DNA of 64,000 bases from Rhinopithecus roxellana (GCF_007565055.1 NC_044559.1:102632759-102696758); one strand, 5' to 3'; counted from the stretch's first letter, positions 1-12,030 are shown. Numbers and translations are program-made. The notes: generated from the sequence alone by a model not told the origin.

Positions 1-753
1 CAGATGGGTCAGTTGGGACCCCCAAGCAAGTGGATGGCCTGAGCACTGTGCTCCCTTCTGTGCTGACCTCATCCAGAGCCTTCTGCACACTTGGCTGACA
101 GATGTCAGCAGGAGTCTCCTCCCTCAAGCACTATTTATCTACCTGCTTTCTCTTTCCTCTCTTCTCCTTCTCTCTCTTCTCTAGGTTTTAGTACTGGGAA
201 GTGGAAGAAAGACCAATAAAACCCTCCATAAAAATGCTAAGTTACAAGCATTTGTTTCTAACTAGTGTTAGGCAAAACTCTCTGCTACAACAGAGTAACT
301 TAATTAGTAAATTGGACTTTCATTCAAAACATATATAGGGATCTACAGACACTGGGTAAATTCAGTTTTCTCCTGATCTTTTGTTTCCCAGGGGCTGTTA
401 CAAAGAAAGTGTCACTGCCCAAGTGAGAGACTTGTTTTAAGTTCTACTTCAGACAGAGAGAGATCCATGGGCCAAAGGAGCAGGACTCTTTCTGATTGCC
501 TGTGCTGACCTTGCAGGGAAAATGTAGCCACCACAGAGGTCCCAGACCTCTAAGGACAGAGAGTAAAAATGACAATGTCACTGAGTAGCAGTGCATCCTG
601 CAGAGAAGTTAGGTAGAGCCTTGAACAGAGCCCAGGCCACAGGGTCTTCAAGATTGTGCTTGGTCAAGCACTACATCTGATCAGTAATAAATAGTAGGTA
701 AGAAGGAGGCATCTTCTACACCAGACTCATAGAAGAGGGTCCAGACTAGACCA
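1..753. other. Unique noncoding sequence
   Basis: No gene or clear repeat is seen. A pyrimidine-rich run of C and T lies near 115-184. No ORF of note and no splice pattern that I would defend. Confidence 0.5.
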
Positions 754-765
754 GAAAATCTCATC

Positions 766-2856
766 ATTAAAAAAATTATTTTAAGTTCCAGGGTATATGT
801 GCAGGATGTGCAGGTTTGTTATATAGGTAAATGTGTGCCATGATGGTTTGCTGTGTCTATCAAGCCATCATGTAGGTATTAAGCTTCATATGCATTAATG
901 TTCCTGCCTCAGTTTGCTGAGGATAATGGCTTCCAGCTCCATCCATGTCTGTGAAAAAGACATGATCTCATTCCTTTTTATGGTGGCATAGTATTCCATG
1001 GTGTATATGTACCGTATTTTCTTTATCTAGCCTATCATTAATAGGCATTTGGGTTGATTCTATGTCTTTGCTATTGTGAATAGTGCTGCAAGTATTCACA
1101 TATGTGTATGTGTATCTTTATAATAGAACAATTTACATTCCCTTGAGTATAAGCCCAGTAATGAGATTGCTGAGTCAAATGGTATTTCTGGTTCTAGGTC
1201 TTTGAGGAATTGCCTGTTTTCCACAATAGTTGAACTAATTTATATTCCCACCAACAGTGTAAAACATTCCTATTTCTCCACAGCCTTGCCAGCATCTGTT
1301 GTTTCTTGACTTTTTAATAATTGCCATTCTGACTGGCAAGAGATGGCATCTCATGGTGGTTTTGATTTGCATTTCTCTAATGATCAGTGATGTTGAGGTT
1401 TTTTTCATATATTTGTTGGCCTCATAAATATCTTCTTTTGAGAACTGACTGTTCTTGTCCTTTGCCCACTTTTTAATGGAGTTGTTTGTTTTTTTCTTAT
1501 AAATTTGTTTAAGTTCCTTGTAATTCTGGATATTAGACCTTTGTCAGATGGATAAATTGCAAGTATTTTCTCCCATTCTGTAGGTTGTCTGTTGACTCTG
1601 ATGATAATTTCTTTGACTTTGCAGAAACTTATCAGGGGAACCAGCCCCCAATATTTCAGTGTAGGTTCTTTACTAGTTTCCCTCTGTTGGCCAGTCTGAG
1701 AAATAAAGAGAAAGAGTACAAAAGAGAGAAATTTTACAGCTGGGTCTCCAGGGATGACATCACATGTTGGCAGGTTCTGTGATGTCCCCAAGCCACAAAA
1801 CCAGCAAGTTTTTATTAGGGATTTCAAAAGGGGAAGGGTGTACGAATAGGGAGTGGGTCACAGAGATCACATACTTCAAAAGGCAGTAAAATATCACAAG
1901 GCAAATGGAGGCAGAGCAAGGTCACAAGACCAGGGAGAAATCAGAGTTACTAATGAGGTTCCATGTCCCACTGTGCACGCATGTCATTGATAAACATCTT
2001 AACAGGAAACAGGGTTCGAGAGCAGACAACTGGTCTGACTAGAATTCGCCAGGCTGGAATTTCCTAATCCTAGCAAGCCTGAGGGCCCTGCAGGAGACCA
2101 GGGCGTATTTCATCCCTTATCTTCAACTGCATAAGACAGATACTCCCAGAGTGGCCATTTAGAGGCCTTGCCTCTAAAGGAATGCATTCCTTTCCCAGGG
2201 CTGTTCCTTGCTGAGAAAAAGAATTCAGTGATATTTCTCCTATTTGCTTTTGCAAGAAGAGAATATGACTCTGTTTGGCCTGGCCCTGCAGGCAGTCAGA
2301 TCTTATGGTTATCTCCCTTGTTCCCTGAAAATCGCTGTTATCTTGTTCTTTTCAAGGTGCCCGAATTTCATATTGTTCAAACACACGTTTTACAAACAAT
2401 TTGTACAGATAACGCAATCATCACAGGGTCCTGAGGCGACATATATCCTCAGCTTACGAAGATGACAGGATTAAGAGATTAAAGTAAAGACAGGGATAGG
2501 AAATTGTAAGAGTATTGATTGGTGAAGTGATAAATGTCCATGAAATCTTCATAATTTATGTTCAGAGATTGCAGTAAAGACAGGTATAAGAAATTATAAA
2601 AGTATTAATTTGGGGAACTAATAAATGTCCGTGAAATTTTCACAATGTATGTTCTTCTGCCATAGCTTCAGCCAGTCCCTCTGTTCGGGGTCCCTGACTT
2701 CCTGCAACAGAAACTCTTTAGTTTAATTATATCTCATTTGTCAATTTTTGCTTTTGTTGCAATTGCTTTTGATGTTCTCATCATGAACTCTTTGTCCGTG
2801 CCTATGTCATGAATGGTATTGCCTAGGTTTTCTTCTAAGGTTTTTATAGTTTTGGG
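766..2856 (-). mobile_element. 5'-truncated L1, split by a solo LTR
   Basis: Minus-strand L1 3' end: an A/T tail near 766-782, then 3' UTR and the end of ORF2, including the reversed text of the ORF2 C-terminal region around 960-1620. The L1 resumes at 2710 and stops at 2856. It is flanked by a 12-bp target-site duplication, GAAAATCTCATC, at 754-765 and 2857-2868. The two L1 halves total about 1.0 kb, so the copy was strongly 5' truncated on insertion. The reading frame is degraded. The text resembles an L1P-class element older than the two large L1s in this window. The 1630-2709 block is a later insertion. Confidence 0.9.
1630..2709 (-). mobile_element. Solo LTR, MER11 type (HML-8 endogenous retrovirus)
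   Basis: A 1,080-bp block interrupts the L1 cleanly and is flanked by a 6-bp duplication, GAAACT, at 1624-1629 and 2710-2715. That size fits betaretrovirus-like integration. Read on the minus strand it starts TGTTGCAGGAAGTCAGGG and shows the repeated 'sputtering' segments and the poly(A) signal (AATAAA on the minus strand, plus-strand 1810-1816) that I know from MER11 LTRs. The terminal dinucleotide at the 1630 side is TA rather than TG, a point change. No internal retroviral genes are present, so this is an LTR-LTR recombination remnant. ORFs here are chance. MER11 LTRs are known to act as enhancers in some primate tissues; activity here is not shown. Confidence 0.88.
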
Positions 2857-2868
2857 GAAAATCTCATC

Positions 2869-3349
2869 TTTATATTTCCCAAGAAGAACCAGAGGCTGAT
2901 ACAATCCACTGTCTGTGGCTTGTATATACAGGGTGTCAAAAAAATATTAGTTTAGAATTAAGCTTTAAGAACTTCAAAATTACAAAAACATAATTGAATG
3001 TTGAATTATTTACATTTCTTATATACTTACTGAGATTTGTAAGTTTAAAATAATAAATTGTTAAGTTGTTTTTCAGGCTCTATTCAAGGTGACAAATACT
3101 AACTGAAGCAAAACATTGAAATAAAATATTTATTTTTTAAAATTCACAAAACTATATAAACATATAAGAAAGTTAAATAATTTAACTTTTAAATAATTTT
3201 TTTTTGTAGCCTTGTAGCATTTATACTTCAAAAGTTATTAAGCTTAAAACTTGACTAAGACTTTGGAGATATCCTGTTATTACAGATCACTGGATAGATG
3301 CTTGTATAGGATTCATACAGTGTATGTATAATACTACAACATGTACATA
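2869..3349. other. AT-rich unique sequence
   Basis: Long A and T runs, no gene and no repeat that I can name. Confidence 0.4.
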
Positions 3350-3480
3350 CATTTATTCAATGTACATATTTTTCAGTATTTATTGACCATTTACAAACTA
3401 TGTGCCAGGCATTGTTCTAGGCACTGGGAATACAATAATGAACAAAATAAACAAAAGTCCCTTTTCCCATAAAATTTATA
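3350..3480 (-). mobile_element. L2 LINE 3' end fragment
   Basis: Reversed L2 3' terminus: TATTTATTGACC, then TGTGCCAGGCATTGTTCTAG, GCACTGGGAATACA and AACAAAATAAACAAAAGTCC match the L2 tail that I know. Old and diverged. Confidence 0.7.
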
Positions 3481-3499
3481 CATTTTTCCAATATATTAA

Positions 3500-3813
3500 C
3501 AGTCATGTTGCTTGATGAATGAGATACATTCTGAGAAATGCATCCTTAGGTGACTTAGTTGTACAAACATCATAGAGTGTTCTTACACAAACCAAGATAG
3601 TACAGAGTTTTTCATTTGTATATATTTTTTCATATGGAAAACCAAATGTCCCAGCACCATTACTGGATATCAATCATTTCCCCTACTTGATCTGCAATGC
3701 CAGTATCAAGTGTCATATATCAGGTTTCTATACAAGCTCCATTGTAATCTTACGGGACCACCATTGTATATGTAGTCTGTCAGTGATGAAACATGGTTAT
3801 GCAGTGCATAACA
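3500..3813. mobile_element. Nonautonomous DNA transposon remnant (Tigger-type MITE)
   Basis: The left end starts CAGTCATGTTGCTTGATGA and continues ATTCTGAGAAATGCATCC. The right end reads GGGACCACCATTGTATATG, then GTTATGCAGTGCATAAC. The two ends are diverged inverted copies of each other, as in the medium-reiterated Tigger-like elements. The middle (about 3600-3740) is less familiar. The exact family is not assigned. Confidence 0.6.
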
Positions 3814-4824
3814 TACATTCCTTATTTTGAAGTTTGGGTTCAATCATCAATAAATGCTTTAGAAATCTTCATAAAGTTCAAGAATAAGAGATTAGATTTT
3901 TTTTTCCTTTGGATAGAATTTCTTCAAAAGTATTATTATTTCACCTTAGAAAGAGGAGATATGAAGATCATAGGATAATAGGGTTTGGGTTTATTCTGTT
4001 TGGGTACATTTATGACCACAAACTCCTATAGACTGCACAGCAATCCTACCACATCTACTAGTCAGCTCACTCTATTTCACACCTCTCTCTCCTCAAATGA
4101 CCAGGATTCCTCAGCCAGCCCATTTTATTTTACAGAGAAAAAGAGAAGCAATCTCGTGAGAACTTCCATATCTTCCCATATGGAACCTTCTAATCAGTCT
4201 GTATTTGCACCTGTATACCCTGCCTCCTGACCCCCCCACCCCAATCTGGATGCCCAGTGGGCTGCTGACTAAAGTTAACCCTACTACCTGTACACTGGAG
4301 GTCACACCTCTTTGGGATACTAAGGATGTTGTTTCTAAAATTTCTTCCCTTTCTTCTGTATCATCAACTTTTTCCTCTGTCCTGGGTCTTTCCCATTGGT
4401 ATACACACACTGTAATTTCTTTCATTAAAAAGAAAAAAACATCCTTGACTTCACTTTCCTCTCTAGCTGTTGCCCAATTTCTTAGTTCCCATTTACAGTA
4501 AATCTGAGGAGACTTGTCTCTACCAGTTGTTTACACTTTCCTCCCTTTTCTCTTGAACCCTCTCAAACCAGACTTTTGTGCCTCATCACTCCACTCAAAA
4601 AACCTAATTCAGGGCCCAAGTCCAGGAGTACCACATAGCTAAATACAATGGTCAGTTCCCAGGTCCACCCTTCGTTTCTTAGCAGCATTTGCTCCATGGA
4701 TTCACACCCTCCTTGAAGAAATCTCTTCTTCACTCGGCTTCCAGAACACCACATTGACTGACTGCTTCCTCTCAGTCTACTTTCTCAGCTTTTTCTCACC
4801 TTGCTCAAAATGGTGAAGCACTGG
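3814..4824. other. Noncoding sequence, no clear element
   Basis: Contains several short ORFs on both strands around 4000-4500 but none with codon pattern, family motif or splice context. A C-run sits near 4231-4243. Confidence 0.4.
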
Positions 4825-5560
4825 GTTGGATCCTTAGACCTTTGCTCTTCTCGCTCTACTCACATCGTATGCCCATGGATCTAAGTCCTGTTCTTTTCAG
4901 ATGGTTCAAATTTGCGTTTCAGCTCCAGTCTCTCTCTTCAACTCTAGGCTGGCTAACAGCCACCTTCACATGTACTCTTGAATGTTCAGCTGTCATTTCA
5001 AACCCAATGTGTTCATGTCCTCTGCCATCCCTATACCCGCTCTCTTCATTGTCTCTATAGGAGTAAATGGGAGGAATATTACCAGACCAAATACCTTGTA
5101 GGCTTTTTATTTTTTATTTTAAGATTTAACCAATTTTTAGCCTCTCCAATACTACTACACTGTCCTCTGTGGTTCTTGTTTACCCGTGTCCACTCCTGGA
5201 CTACTACATGAGCCTCCTAAGTAGCTTCTCTGCTTCTAACTTGCCACTCCATAGATCCTCTCCATTCAGCAGTCAGAATGATCCTTCTAAAAAATTAAGT
5301 TTAATCTTGCCACTCCTTTGCTCAAACTACCCAGATGGTTTCTTACAATATCTGGAACATATATATATGTATATATAATCCTGTACTGCAAGGCCTTTCC
5401 CGATCCAGTCCCTTCTTGTGTCTCTGGCCTCCTTTCTCACCACTCTTTCCATTACTGCCTTCTGGACTGCTGAGTTAGCCTCCATCACTGTGTGAGCTGA
5501 TTCTCCTAATAAATCCTGACCCCCTCCCTCTATTCTATTTGTTCTGTTTCTCTGGAGAAC
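4825..5560 (+). mobile_element. L2 LINE, ORF2 C-terminal region remnant
   Basis: Plus-strand text follows the L2 ORF2 end: GACCTTTGCTCTTCTCGCTC near 4838, CTCCTGGACTACTACATGAG near 5192, CAGCAGTCAGAATGATCCTT near 5268 and GGCCTTTCCCGATCCAGTCC near 5391. Frames are broken everywhere. A short AT microsatellite (ATATATATGTATATAT) has grown inside it near 5360-5376. Confidence 0.7.
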
Positions 5561-5632
5561 CATGACTAATATACTAAGTAAGACAAAGTAGTTCAGACAA
5601 TAGGGAATAATTCCCTCCTTATGTAGCAACCT

Positions 5633-5698
5633 GAGTGTGTGTGTGAGTGTGTGTGTGAGAGTGTGTGTATGTGTGTGTCTGAGAGTGTGTGTGTGTTA
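5633..5698. repeat. Interrupted (TG)n microsatellite
   Basis: About 66 bp of TGTG with GAG interruptions. It is likely to be length-variable. Confidence 0.9.
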
Positions 5699-7769
5699 TA
5701 AAGGAAGAAAGGGAAAGTGGTGGCACACAGAGAGGATGGGTGAATAAAGAGTAGAACTCTGCTTTTAATGACAAAAGAGTTTGAGGAAAGGCCTATAATC
5801 TGAAGAACATGCTATAATTATGCATCCTGTTTTATTGGATACTTCACTGAAACTGAGCTCAACTCATGGCTTCCTTTTCATAGGTGCTACTGGGCAGCCC
5901 AGCTGGGGTCAAGACAGGGGTCAAGAGAAGTCACTCATATTGCATCAATTCTTAGTTACATCTATCTTGGCACAATCCATCAGATGACATTGTCCTGGGA
6001 CAAAGGTTTGTCCATGGTGTTGATGGGCAGTTAGTGCCATAACCTCTTTCCTTTCCTCAGTATCTTTAATAAATAACCTTTAACTTTATGATCTGAGTGT
6101 TTCCTGCCTTTTGGGTGTATTAGGAAGGGTAGAGATTAACTGTCTCATCCTATCCTTATGTGTTGAGTTAATCCAGGGCATACTGAGAGTTGTTCCTAAA
6201 ATAAATAGATTGTACTTAATGATTAGAGGTCTTAGAATTCTATTTCAATAAGGCATCTTTCAAAGGAGTCCCTCACTTCTGTTCTCCTTACTTCCTCCTC
6301 TTAGCACAAGGTCAGTCTCTTTTTGCTACTCCTGTAAAGTTGAATTCAACCATTGAAATGATAGAGAATTCATGGACTGGCCAATTTTATCCAGGCCACT
6401 AAAGGAGAGTTTTCATGGGCTGTGGGAAGCATTTGGCTTTCTCTATAGGCAACTCTGGAGAGAAAATTGAGGTTAAAAAGGAATCTTACTTGTCTGTGAA
6501 AGAAGTTCTATAGTTTTAAAAATTTGTACAAATAATCTACTTGGCTAACAGAATTAATCATAAGGGGATTTAGTGAAGAGTGCTCAAGTTTTAGTTCAAT
6601 TAAAAAGTACCCACTGTCCAATGGAGAGTTGAGCAAATCTGCTCCCTGCATTCTTTCATCAATTGACGTCTTAACTTTTTAATGGGTTGATTTTTGTCAA
6701 GCAGAGAAGCATAGAAATCTACTCTATTTTACTTGTCTCCAGCAGAGTGCATTTAGTAGAGCCCAGTGGTATGGTTTTGAAATTTTGAGAGGGGTGGGGA
6801 AGTGCTGAACGTTAATAAACATGAAGGTCAAGAAACCCAGAGGACAGAGGGTTTTGTTATTCTTTCAACATTTGTCACCAGATGCTTGTTTCAAATATGT
6901 CTGGCTTTGAGAAATAGTTTTAAAGACTTGCTTAGATGTGACAGCTGTAAGAGTCCCTCGTGAACTCTGAAACGGCAATCTCAGCCCAGCTGCTCCTGTT
7001 TAGGGCTATCCAGAATGAAAATGCTGTTAGCGACAGATTCATTTCTCCCCCTCTAATGGCTTTGATAAACATTGAGTGCCAAAGAAGAGAGTGAGTTTCT
7101 TGTATTTTTCCTCCTGTCTGGGTTTAACAATAGTCCTGCATTCTTGACTACCAAGAGTATGCAAAAGTATAATAAACATGGTAATGAGGGGCACTGCAGT
7201 GAACAAGCAGTAAGTACGTGAAGGCTCTCGGTTTGTGGAGGGCTGAATTTCTGTGACCGCGTTGCAAGACAGACTCTATGGAGGACTAGAAGAGAGGGCA
7301 ATACACCAAATTAACTCATTTCATTAAAATCCACACAAGAATTTGACTGCACATCTCATACATGTTGAGGCATGCTTGGAGAATTTCCTTGAGGTAACTG
7401 ACTGGTGTGAGGAGTGGTGCAGTTACTTTTAATAAAATTAAGTTTGATGCACTTCTTTGTGGATAGACTGTCTCATCACTTAGATTGTCAACATATTGAA
7501 GGCATGAGTCATGGTTTATTCTGTTTTGTATCCTTCATAAATTCTAACATCATGTCATGCACCTTCGTTTCTAAATTAATTTTCTTTTGGTTGAGTGAGA
7601 CATTGGGAAGTTACAGAACTTGGTACCAACTAAAAGGAAAACCATGTGAGGATGTGGGAGTGGGAACAGGGGTTGGGGGAGTGGCTACTTATTACCTGCC
7701 AATGCCATACTTTTCCTGTGTGTGCTTTGGTATAGTGTCCAAGCAGGGACCCCAGTAGTAGTTTCTTGC
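5699..7769. other. Unique noncoding sequence
   Basis: About 2 kb without a recognisable repeat or gene. ORFs of 80-115 codons near 7053-7301 and 7414-7758 show no family resemblance and no exon-like borders. Confidence 0.45.
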
Positions 7770-7892
7770 TACCTGCACCCCTATCTTTCAAAATCCTACT
7801 TATCCTTCACCGTCCAGCTCAAATATCACCACCTCTAAGGAGCTGGGCCAAACTCCTCAGTTGAAATTAATTTTCTTCTCTCTATTCCTAGG

Positions 7893-8093
7893 GCAGGGTT
7901 TCCAAACCTCAGCACTATTGTCATCTTGTACCAGATAATTCTTTTTTTCATTGTGGGGAGTGTCCTGTGCATTGTATGATGTTCAGCAGCATTCCTAGTC
8001 TCTACCTTCTGGAAGCTAGCAGAATTTCTGCTATCTCCAAATATTGCCAAATGTCCCCTGGGGATCAAAATTGCCTCTGGTTGAGAATCACTG
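7893..8093 (-). mobile_element. MER20 hAT-Charlie nonautonomous transposon
   Basis: Starts near CAGGGTTTCCAAACCTC and ends GGTTGAGAATCACTG. Internal text such as ATGTCCCCTGGGGATC and TCCTGTGCATTGTATGATG fits the roughly 220-bp MER20 consensus reversed. The flanking 8-mers TTCCTAGG and TTCTATAG are similar (6 of 8), as expected for a decayed hAT target-site duplication. Confidence 0.75.
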
Positions 8094-8102
8094 TTCTATA
8101 GC

Positions 8103-8467
8103 AGTGCAATAGTCTGCATATTTATGTCCCTTCCAAATTTATATGTTGAAATCTTTACTTCCAAGGTGATGCTATTAGGATGGTGAATCTTTGGGAAGTG
8201 ATAAGGTCATGGGGGAAGAGCTTTCATGATTAGGATTAGTTCTTTCATAAAAGAGGCCCAAGAGAGAATGCTCCTTCTGTCTGCCATATGGAGTTAGAGG
8301 GAGAAGACCACTGTCTATGAACTAGGAAGCAGGCCCTCACCAACGCCAACTCTGCTGGTGACTTGATCTTGGACTTTCCAGCCTCCAGAACTGTGGGAAA
8401 ACAGTTCCACTGTGTATAAGTCACCCAGTCTAAGATATTTTGTTATAGCAGCCAAAAATACCTAAGT
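8103..8467 (+). mobile_element. MaLR LTR (MST/MLT1-like)
   Basis: Plus-orientation LTR of the MaLR group: AATTTATATGTTGAAATC near 8137, GATGGTGAATCTTTGGGAAG, AACTAGGAAGCAGGCCCTCA near 8319, CTTGATCTTGGACTTTCCAG, ending near AGTCTAAGATATTTTGTTAT. Diverged and without internal sequence. It lies directly beside MER20 within the same L2. Confidence 0.75.
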
Positions 8468-8625
8468 CAAGCAGTTTCTTTGGATAGTCCTTATAGCACT
8501 TGTCACATGTTCCTTTTTGTTAGTATATACACTTCACTTGCCTGTTAGATTTTAACCTCTTTGGGTATAGAAGGCAACCTATAGTTTTTAATTTTGGTGA
8601 GTTCTCAGCATCACACTCTTAACAC

Positions 8626-9170
8626 ATTTTTTTAATTGCTTGCATAACAATTTACCACAAATTTAGTGGTTTAAACAACACCCATTCATTAACCCACCGT
8701 TCTGTAGGTCAGAAGTCTGAATCAGCTTGGCTAGGTTTTCTGCTCAGAGTCTCACAAGCTGTTGGCCAAAATGGGCTCTTACCTGGAGGCTCAGGGGAAG
8801 CATAGCCTTCCATGCTCATTCATCCTTGCAGGTGTATGTCTAAGCACCTTGCTGGCTGTCAGGTGGGGGCAGTCACTGCTCCCAGAAGCCATCTGTGTTT
8901 CTTTTCATGTGTCTCCCTTCACCTTCCAGCTGCCAGCTACATGTCAAATTCCCCTAGTGCTTAAAATCTCTGACTTCCCTTTGTGGCTGCTCTTTTGCTA
9001 CCACCCAGAGAAAGGTCTCTGCTTTTAAAGGCTCCTGTGATTAGATTACCTCACCCAGATAATCTCTCCTCCTCAGGTCAGCTGTGCCATATAACATGAC
9101 ACATTCACAGGAGAGATATCCTATCATATTCACAAAGTTCCAAAGATTAGGTTTATTCCTTCTGTAATTG
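8626..9170. mobile_element. Ancient interspersed repeat, family not assigned
   Basis: Text such as CACAAATTTAGTGGTTTAAA, CTGTAGGTCAGAAGTCTGAA and CCAGATAATCTC is familiar from an old dispersed LTR-like element, but I cannot name it with certainty. The 88-codon ORF at 8762-9028 is inside it and is not thought to be a gene. Confidence 0.5.
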
Positions 9171-9368
9171 AGGTTTTTGGAGACCAGGGCAGGTCTCCCA
9201 AACAGGTCCAAAATGGCTTGAAAGAGCAAGAAAAGGAGACTGGCTCAGAGTTCTTACTGTGGTTAGAAGGTGGAGCCCATGCAAGAGTTCCTTCATGGGA
9301 GGAGGGACTAGCATGGTTTCAGTCTCTTTTGGCACACCTGGGCTTTCTTATTGGCTTACTCAGATGTC

Positions 9369-9725
9369 CTGGTCCATTTTGGCTTCTACAACAAAGTGTC
9401 ATAGGCTGGATGGCTTATAAGCAACAGAAATATATTTCTTGCAGTTCTGGTGACTGGAAGTACAAGCTCAGCATGCCAGCAAGATCAGTTCTGATGAGGG
9501 CTCTCTTCCTGGTTCATGACTGCCAACTTCTATCAGTATCCTTCCAAGAAGAATAGGAGCTAGTAAGCTGTATGTCCTCTTCTTATAAAGTCTCTAATTC
9601 CATTCATGAGGGCTCCACCCTTGTAATCTAATGATGCCCCAAATACCCCATCTTCAAATAGCATCATATTGGGATTAGGGTTTCAACAGATAAATTTTGT
9701 GGGGAATCAACACTGAGTCCATGGT
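9369..9725 (-). mobile_element. MaLR LTR (MST/MLT1-like), reversed
   Basis: Reversed MaLR text: GCTTATAAGCAACAGAAATA, TGCAGTTCTGGTGACTGGAA, CATGAGGGCTCCACCCTTGT near 9605 and GATTAGGGTTTCAACAGATA near 9673. Solo and diverged. Confidence 0.72.
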
Positions 9726-9870
9726 ACCAGATGTGGAGCAGAAGGGAGTGAGGGAGGGGTGAAGCTTAAAAGCTGTCATTAGTCAAATATCCAAAAAATG
9801 GAGTCAGACTCCTTGGAACATAACTGGTCATTTTATAAGGCACTGAACAGAGATTACGTTTTAGACTTTT

Positions 9871-10153
9871 TTTGAGATGGAGTCTCACTCTATCACCCAG
9901 GCTGGAGTGCAGTGATGTGATCTTGGCTCACTGCAACCTCTGCTGCCGGGGTTCAAGCAATTCTTCTGCCTCAGCCTCCTGAGTAGCTGGGATTATAGGT
10001 GCCTGCCACCAAGCCTGGCTAATTTTTGCATTTTTAGTAGAGATGGGGTTTCACCATCTTGGCCAGGCTGGTTTTGAACTCCTGACCTTGTGGTTCACCC
10101 ACCTCAGCCTCCCAAAGTGCTGGGATTACAGGCGTGAGCCACCGCACCCAGCC
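9871..10153 (-). mobile_element. Alu, reversed
   Basis: Complete dimeric Alu with its A-tail as T at the left. A short target-site duplication, AGACTTTT, is seen at 9863-9870 and 10154-10161. Divergence suggests an AluS-age copy. Confidence 0.95.
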
Positions 10154-10161
10154 AGACTTTT

Positions 10162-11239
10162 AAATAACAAAATCAACTAAGTGTCTTTTTCAATCATGTG
10201 TTTTCAGTTTTTCCCTTAGTATATTTTTAAGTAATAATGACATGTTACTCCAGTTATCAGGTGTTTTCCTTTTGTTTTTAGTTTGGACAGTGGTGAACTC
10301 AGGGCTCCCCCTCCCTCTGTTTTAAGCTGGTGGAAGAACAGAGGTCTGTCAACAGTTGGTATCCATAGTCACAGTGTGGTCACCGCCTCCAATAAGTGAG
10401 ATGGCTGGAGCTTCTCTTTTATAAGTGATTGATGGTGGTGACACCCAATTTCTGCTTTTATTGGGACATTCAGAGATGGGCTTCCCGTAATCACTAATAG
10501 AAATATTATACGTAGCAACTATGCATAATTTATCCAAAAGAAAAGATATATTTTATTTGGCATTTTTTTGCTTCAATTTCATTATTAACGTGTTAAATTA
10601 GTTTTAGGGATGAAATGATCAAGGTCTTGTGGTACCATGCTCTAAAAACACAACGGACAATTGCACCCATTTGTCCTTATATAAAGAAGGGAGCGAGCGT
10701 CATGTGGGAAATAGTCAAGAACTACCCACAGTTTGCAGTTCAGGATTTCCAAGAGTCCTCTTGGCACAAAGTATGAATCGCAGATTCAAATTAAAAAGGG
10801 TCTTGATAATTGGAATGATGGACAGAAGCCAACAAGAATGTAGTGGGATATTAGGAAAAGCTTCTCAAGGGACTTATGGAATGGTTTGTCTTTTAATGAG
10901 AATAGAGGATACTGATCTTATAAAAACTTTTCCTTCACAAAGAGTGATACCTTTTCACTTAAACATGTCTTTATATCTACAATGAGGGAAGACAGACCAC
11001 TTATAACAGTGCCATGCTTGAAGTTCCTTTTGTTTTGGAGTTGGAATTCTGTGTGCTAGCACAATTGAATTGCGTGTAGGCAATGAGAATTCTCATCCTA
11101 GGAGATTGTGTGTGCCTTGTGTGTTTGTGTGTATGAATGTTTGGTGTTTGGTTGGTTGATATAAACCTGGATCCAAAGGTGGCCTACTCTAAATTAAGTT
11201 GACTTGCCAGAACTTCTTGGATATACTAGAGATCATTGG
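10162..11239. other. Noncoding sequence with a TG-rich patch
   Basis: No gene assigned. The ORF of 118 codons at 10629-10985 has no recognisable domain. A GT-rich low-complexity patch lies at about 11108-11150. Confidence 0.4.
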
Positions 11240-11560
11240 TCCTTAACATGTGGCCCACAAACCCCTGAGAATCCCTAAATCCTTTTCAGAGGCCCTGTAA
11301 TTTCAAAGTGATTTTTATAATAATACTAAGATGTTATTTTCCTTTGCACTGTGTTGTTATTGGCACCGATAGCTCAGCAAAAGTGGTGGGTAAATGTCTA
11401 GCTGCTTAACATGCATCAAAGCAGTGGCTCCAAACTGTACTTGTGATCACTGTATTTTTAATTACAATGCTCTTGTAGTTTTTTAAAAGAGCCAGTTTAA
11501 CTTAATGCTCTTAATAAAACAGTAAAAAGTTAATTTTATCAAATATCAAGCCTTGAGTTT
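11240..11560. mobile_element. Probable hAT-superfamily DNA transposon remnant
   Basis: Text such as ATAATAATACTAAGATGTTA, AAGCAGTGGCTCCAAACTGT and AAGTTAATTTTATCAAATAT resembles a decayed hAT transposase-derived repeat that I know in primate DNA. Orientation and subfamily are not assigned. Confidence 0.45.
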
Positions 11561-11824
11561 ATGACTTTTGGCATCAGACATAAGTACAAGAGATTTACAG
11601 AGACTGTTTAGCGCTCACAATTGTGAAAGTAAATTCCCAGTAATAGATCTCTTATCTTATGTATCATTTCTAGTGGTTCAGTTTCTCTGATGGAACACTG
11701 AGTGATACAAATCTCAGAGAGGGAACTCGATAGTTATTTTCAAATATTTTCATGGTTATTTTGTGACCAAAAAAGCAATTTTATTTTGTGTTGATTCAAA
11801 GTTTAGAATGCAGTTCCCATAGTA

Positions 11825-12030
11825 GAGTGAGAGGCAGGGTGGTCTTTGGACTTGGAGATGGACTAGTTTGATTTAGATTCCAGCTTTGCCATTAACTTGC
11901 AGCTTTGGTTTTCTTACGTGTAAAATGGGGATAATAATCGTACCCATTTCACAGTAGAGAGAATTAAATGGGTAAATACATGGAAGGTACTTTAAATAGT
12001 GCCTGTCATAAACTATGCACTATTAAAGTT
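11825..12030 (+). mobile_element. MIR SINE
   Basis: Plus-strand MIR: TTCCAGCTTTGCCATTAACT, TGTAAAATGGGGATAATAAT, then GAGAATTAAATGGGTAAATA and AGTGCCTGTCATAAA. Confidence 0.8.

Larger units (their letters stand above)
7770..8625 (+). mobile_element. L2 LINE 3' region, split by later insertions
   Basis: The part at about 7770-7870 (CCAGCTCAAATATCACCACC) and the part at about 8468-8625 (ATAGCACTTGTCACATGTTC, then TTAGATTTTAACCTCTTTGG) read as consecutive pieces of the L2 3' end. The gap is filled by MER20 and a MaLR LTR, which must be younger. Confidence 0.6.

Noticed and set aside
2070..2465. Several overlapping ORFs of 61-88 codons
   Set aside because: All lie in the MER11-type LTR, which has no coding function.
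5633..5698. TG repeat as a CRISPR-like or satellite array
   Set aside because: Simple dinucleotide microsatellite; no spacer-repeat structure occurs anywhere in the window.
10629..10985. 118-codon ORF in unique sequence
   Set aside because: No recognisable motif, exon border or codon pattern; a length expected by chance in 64 kb.
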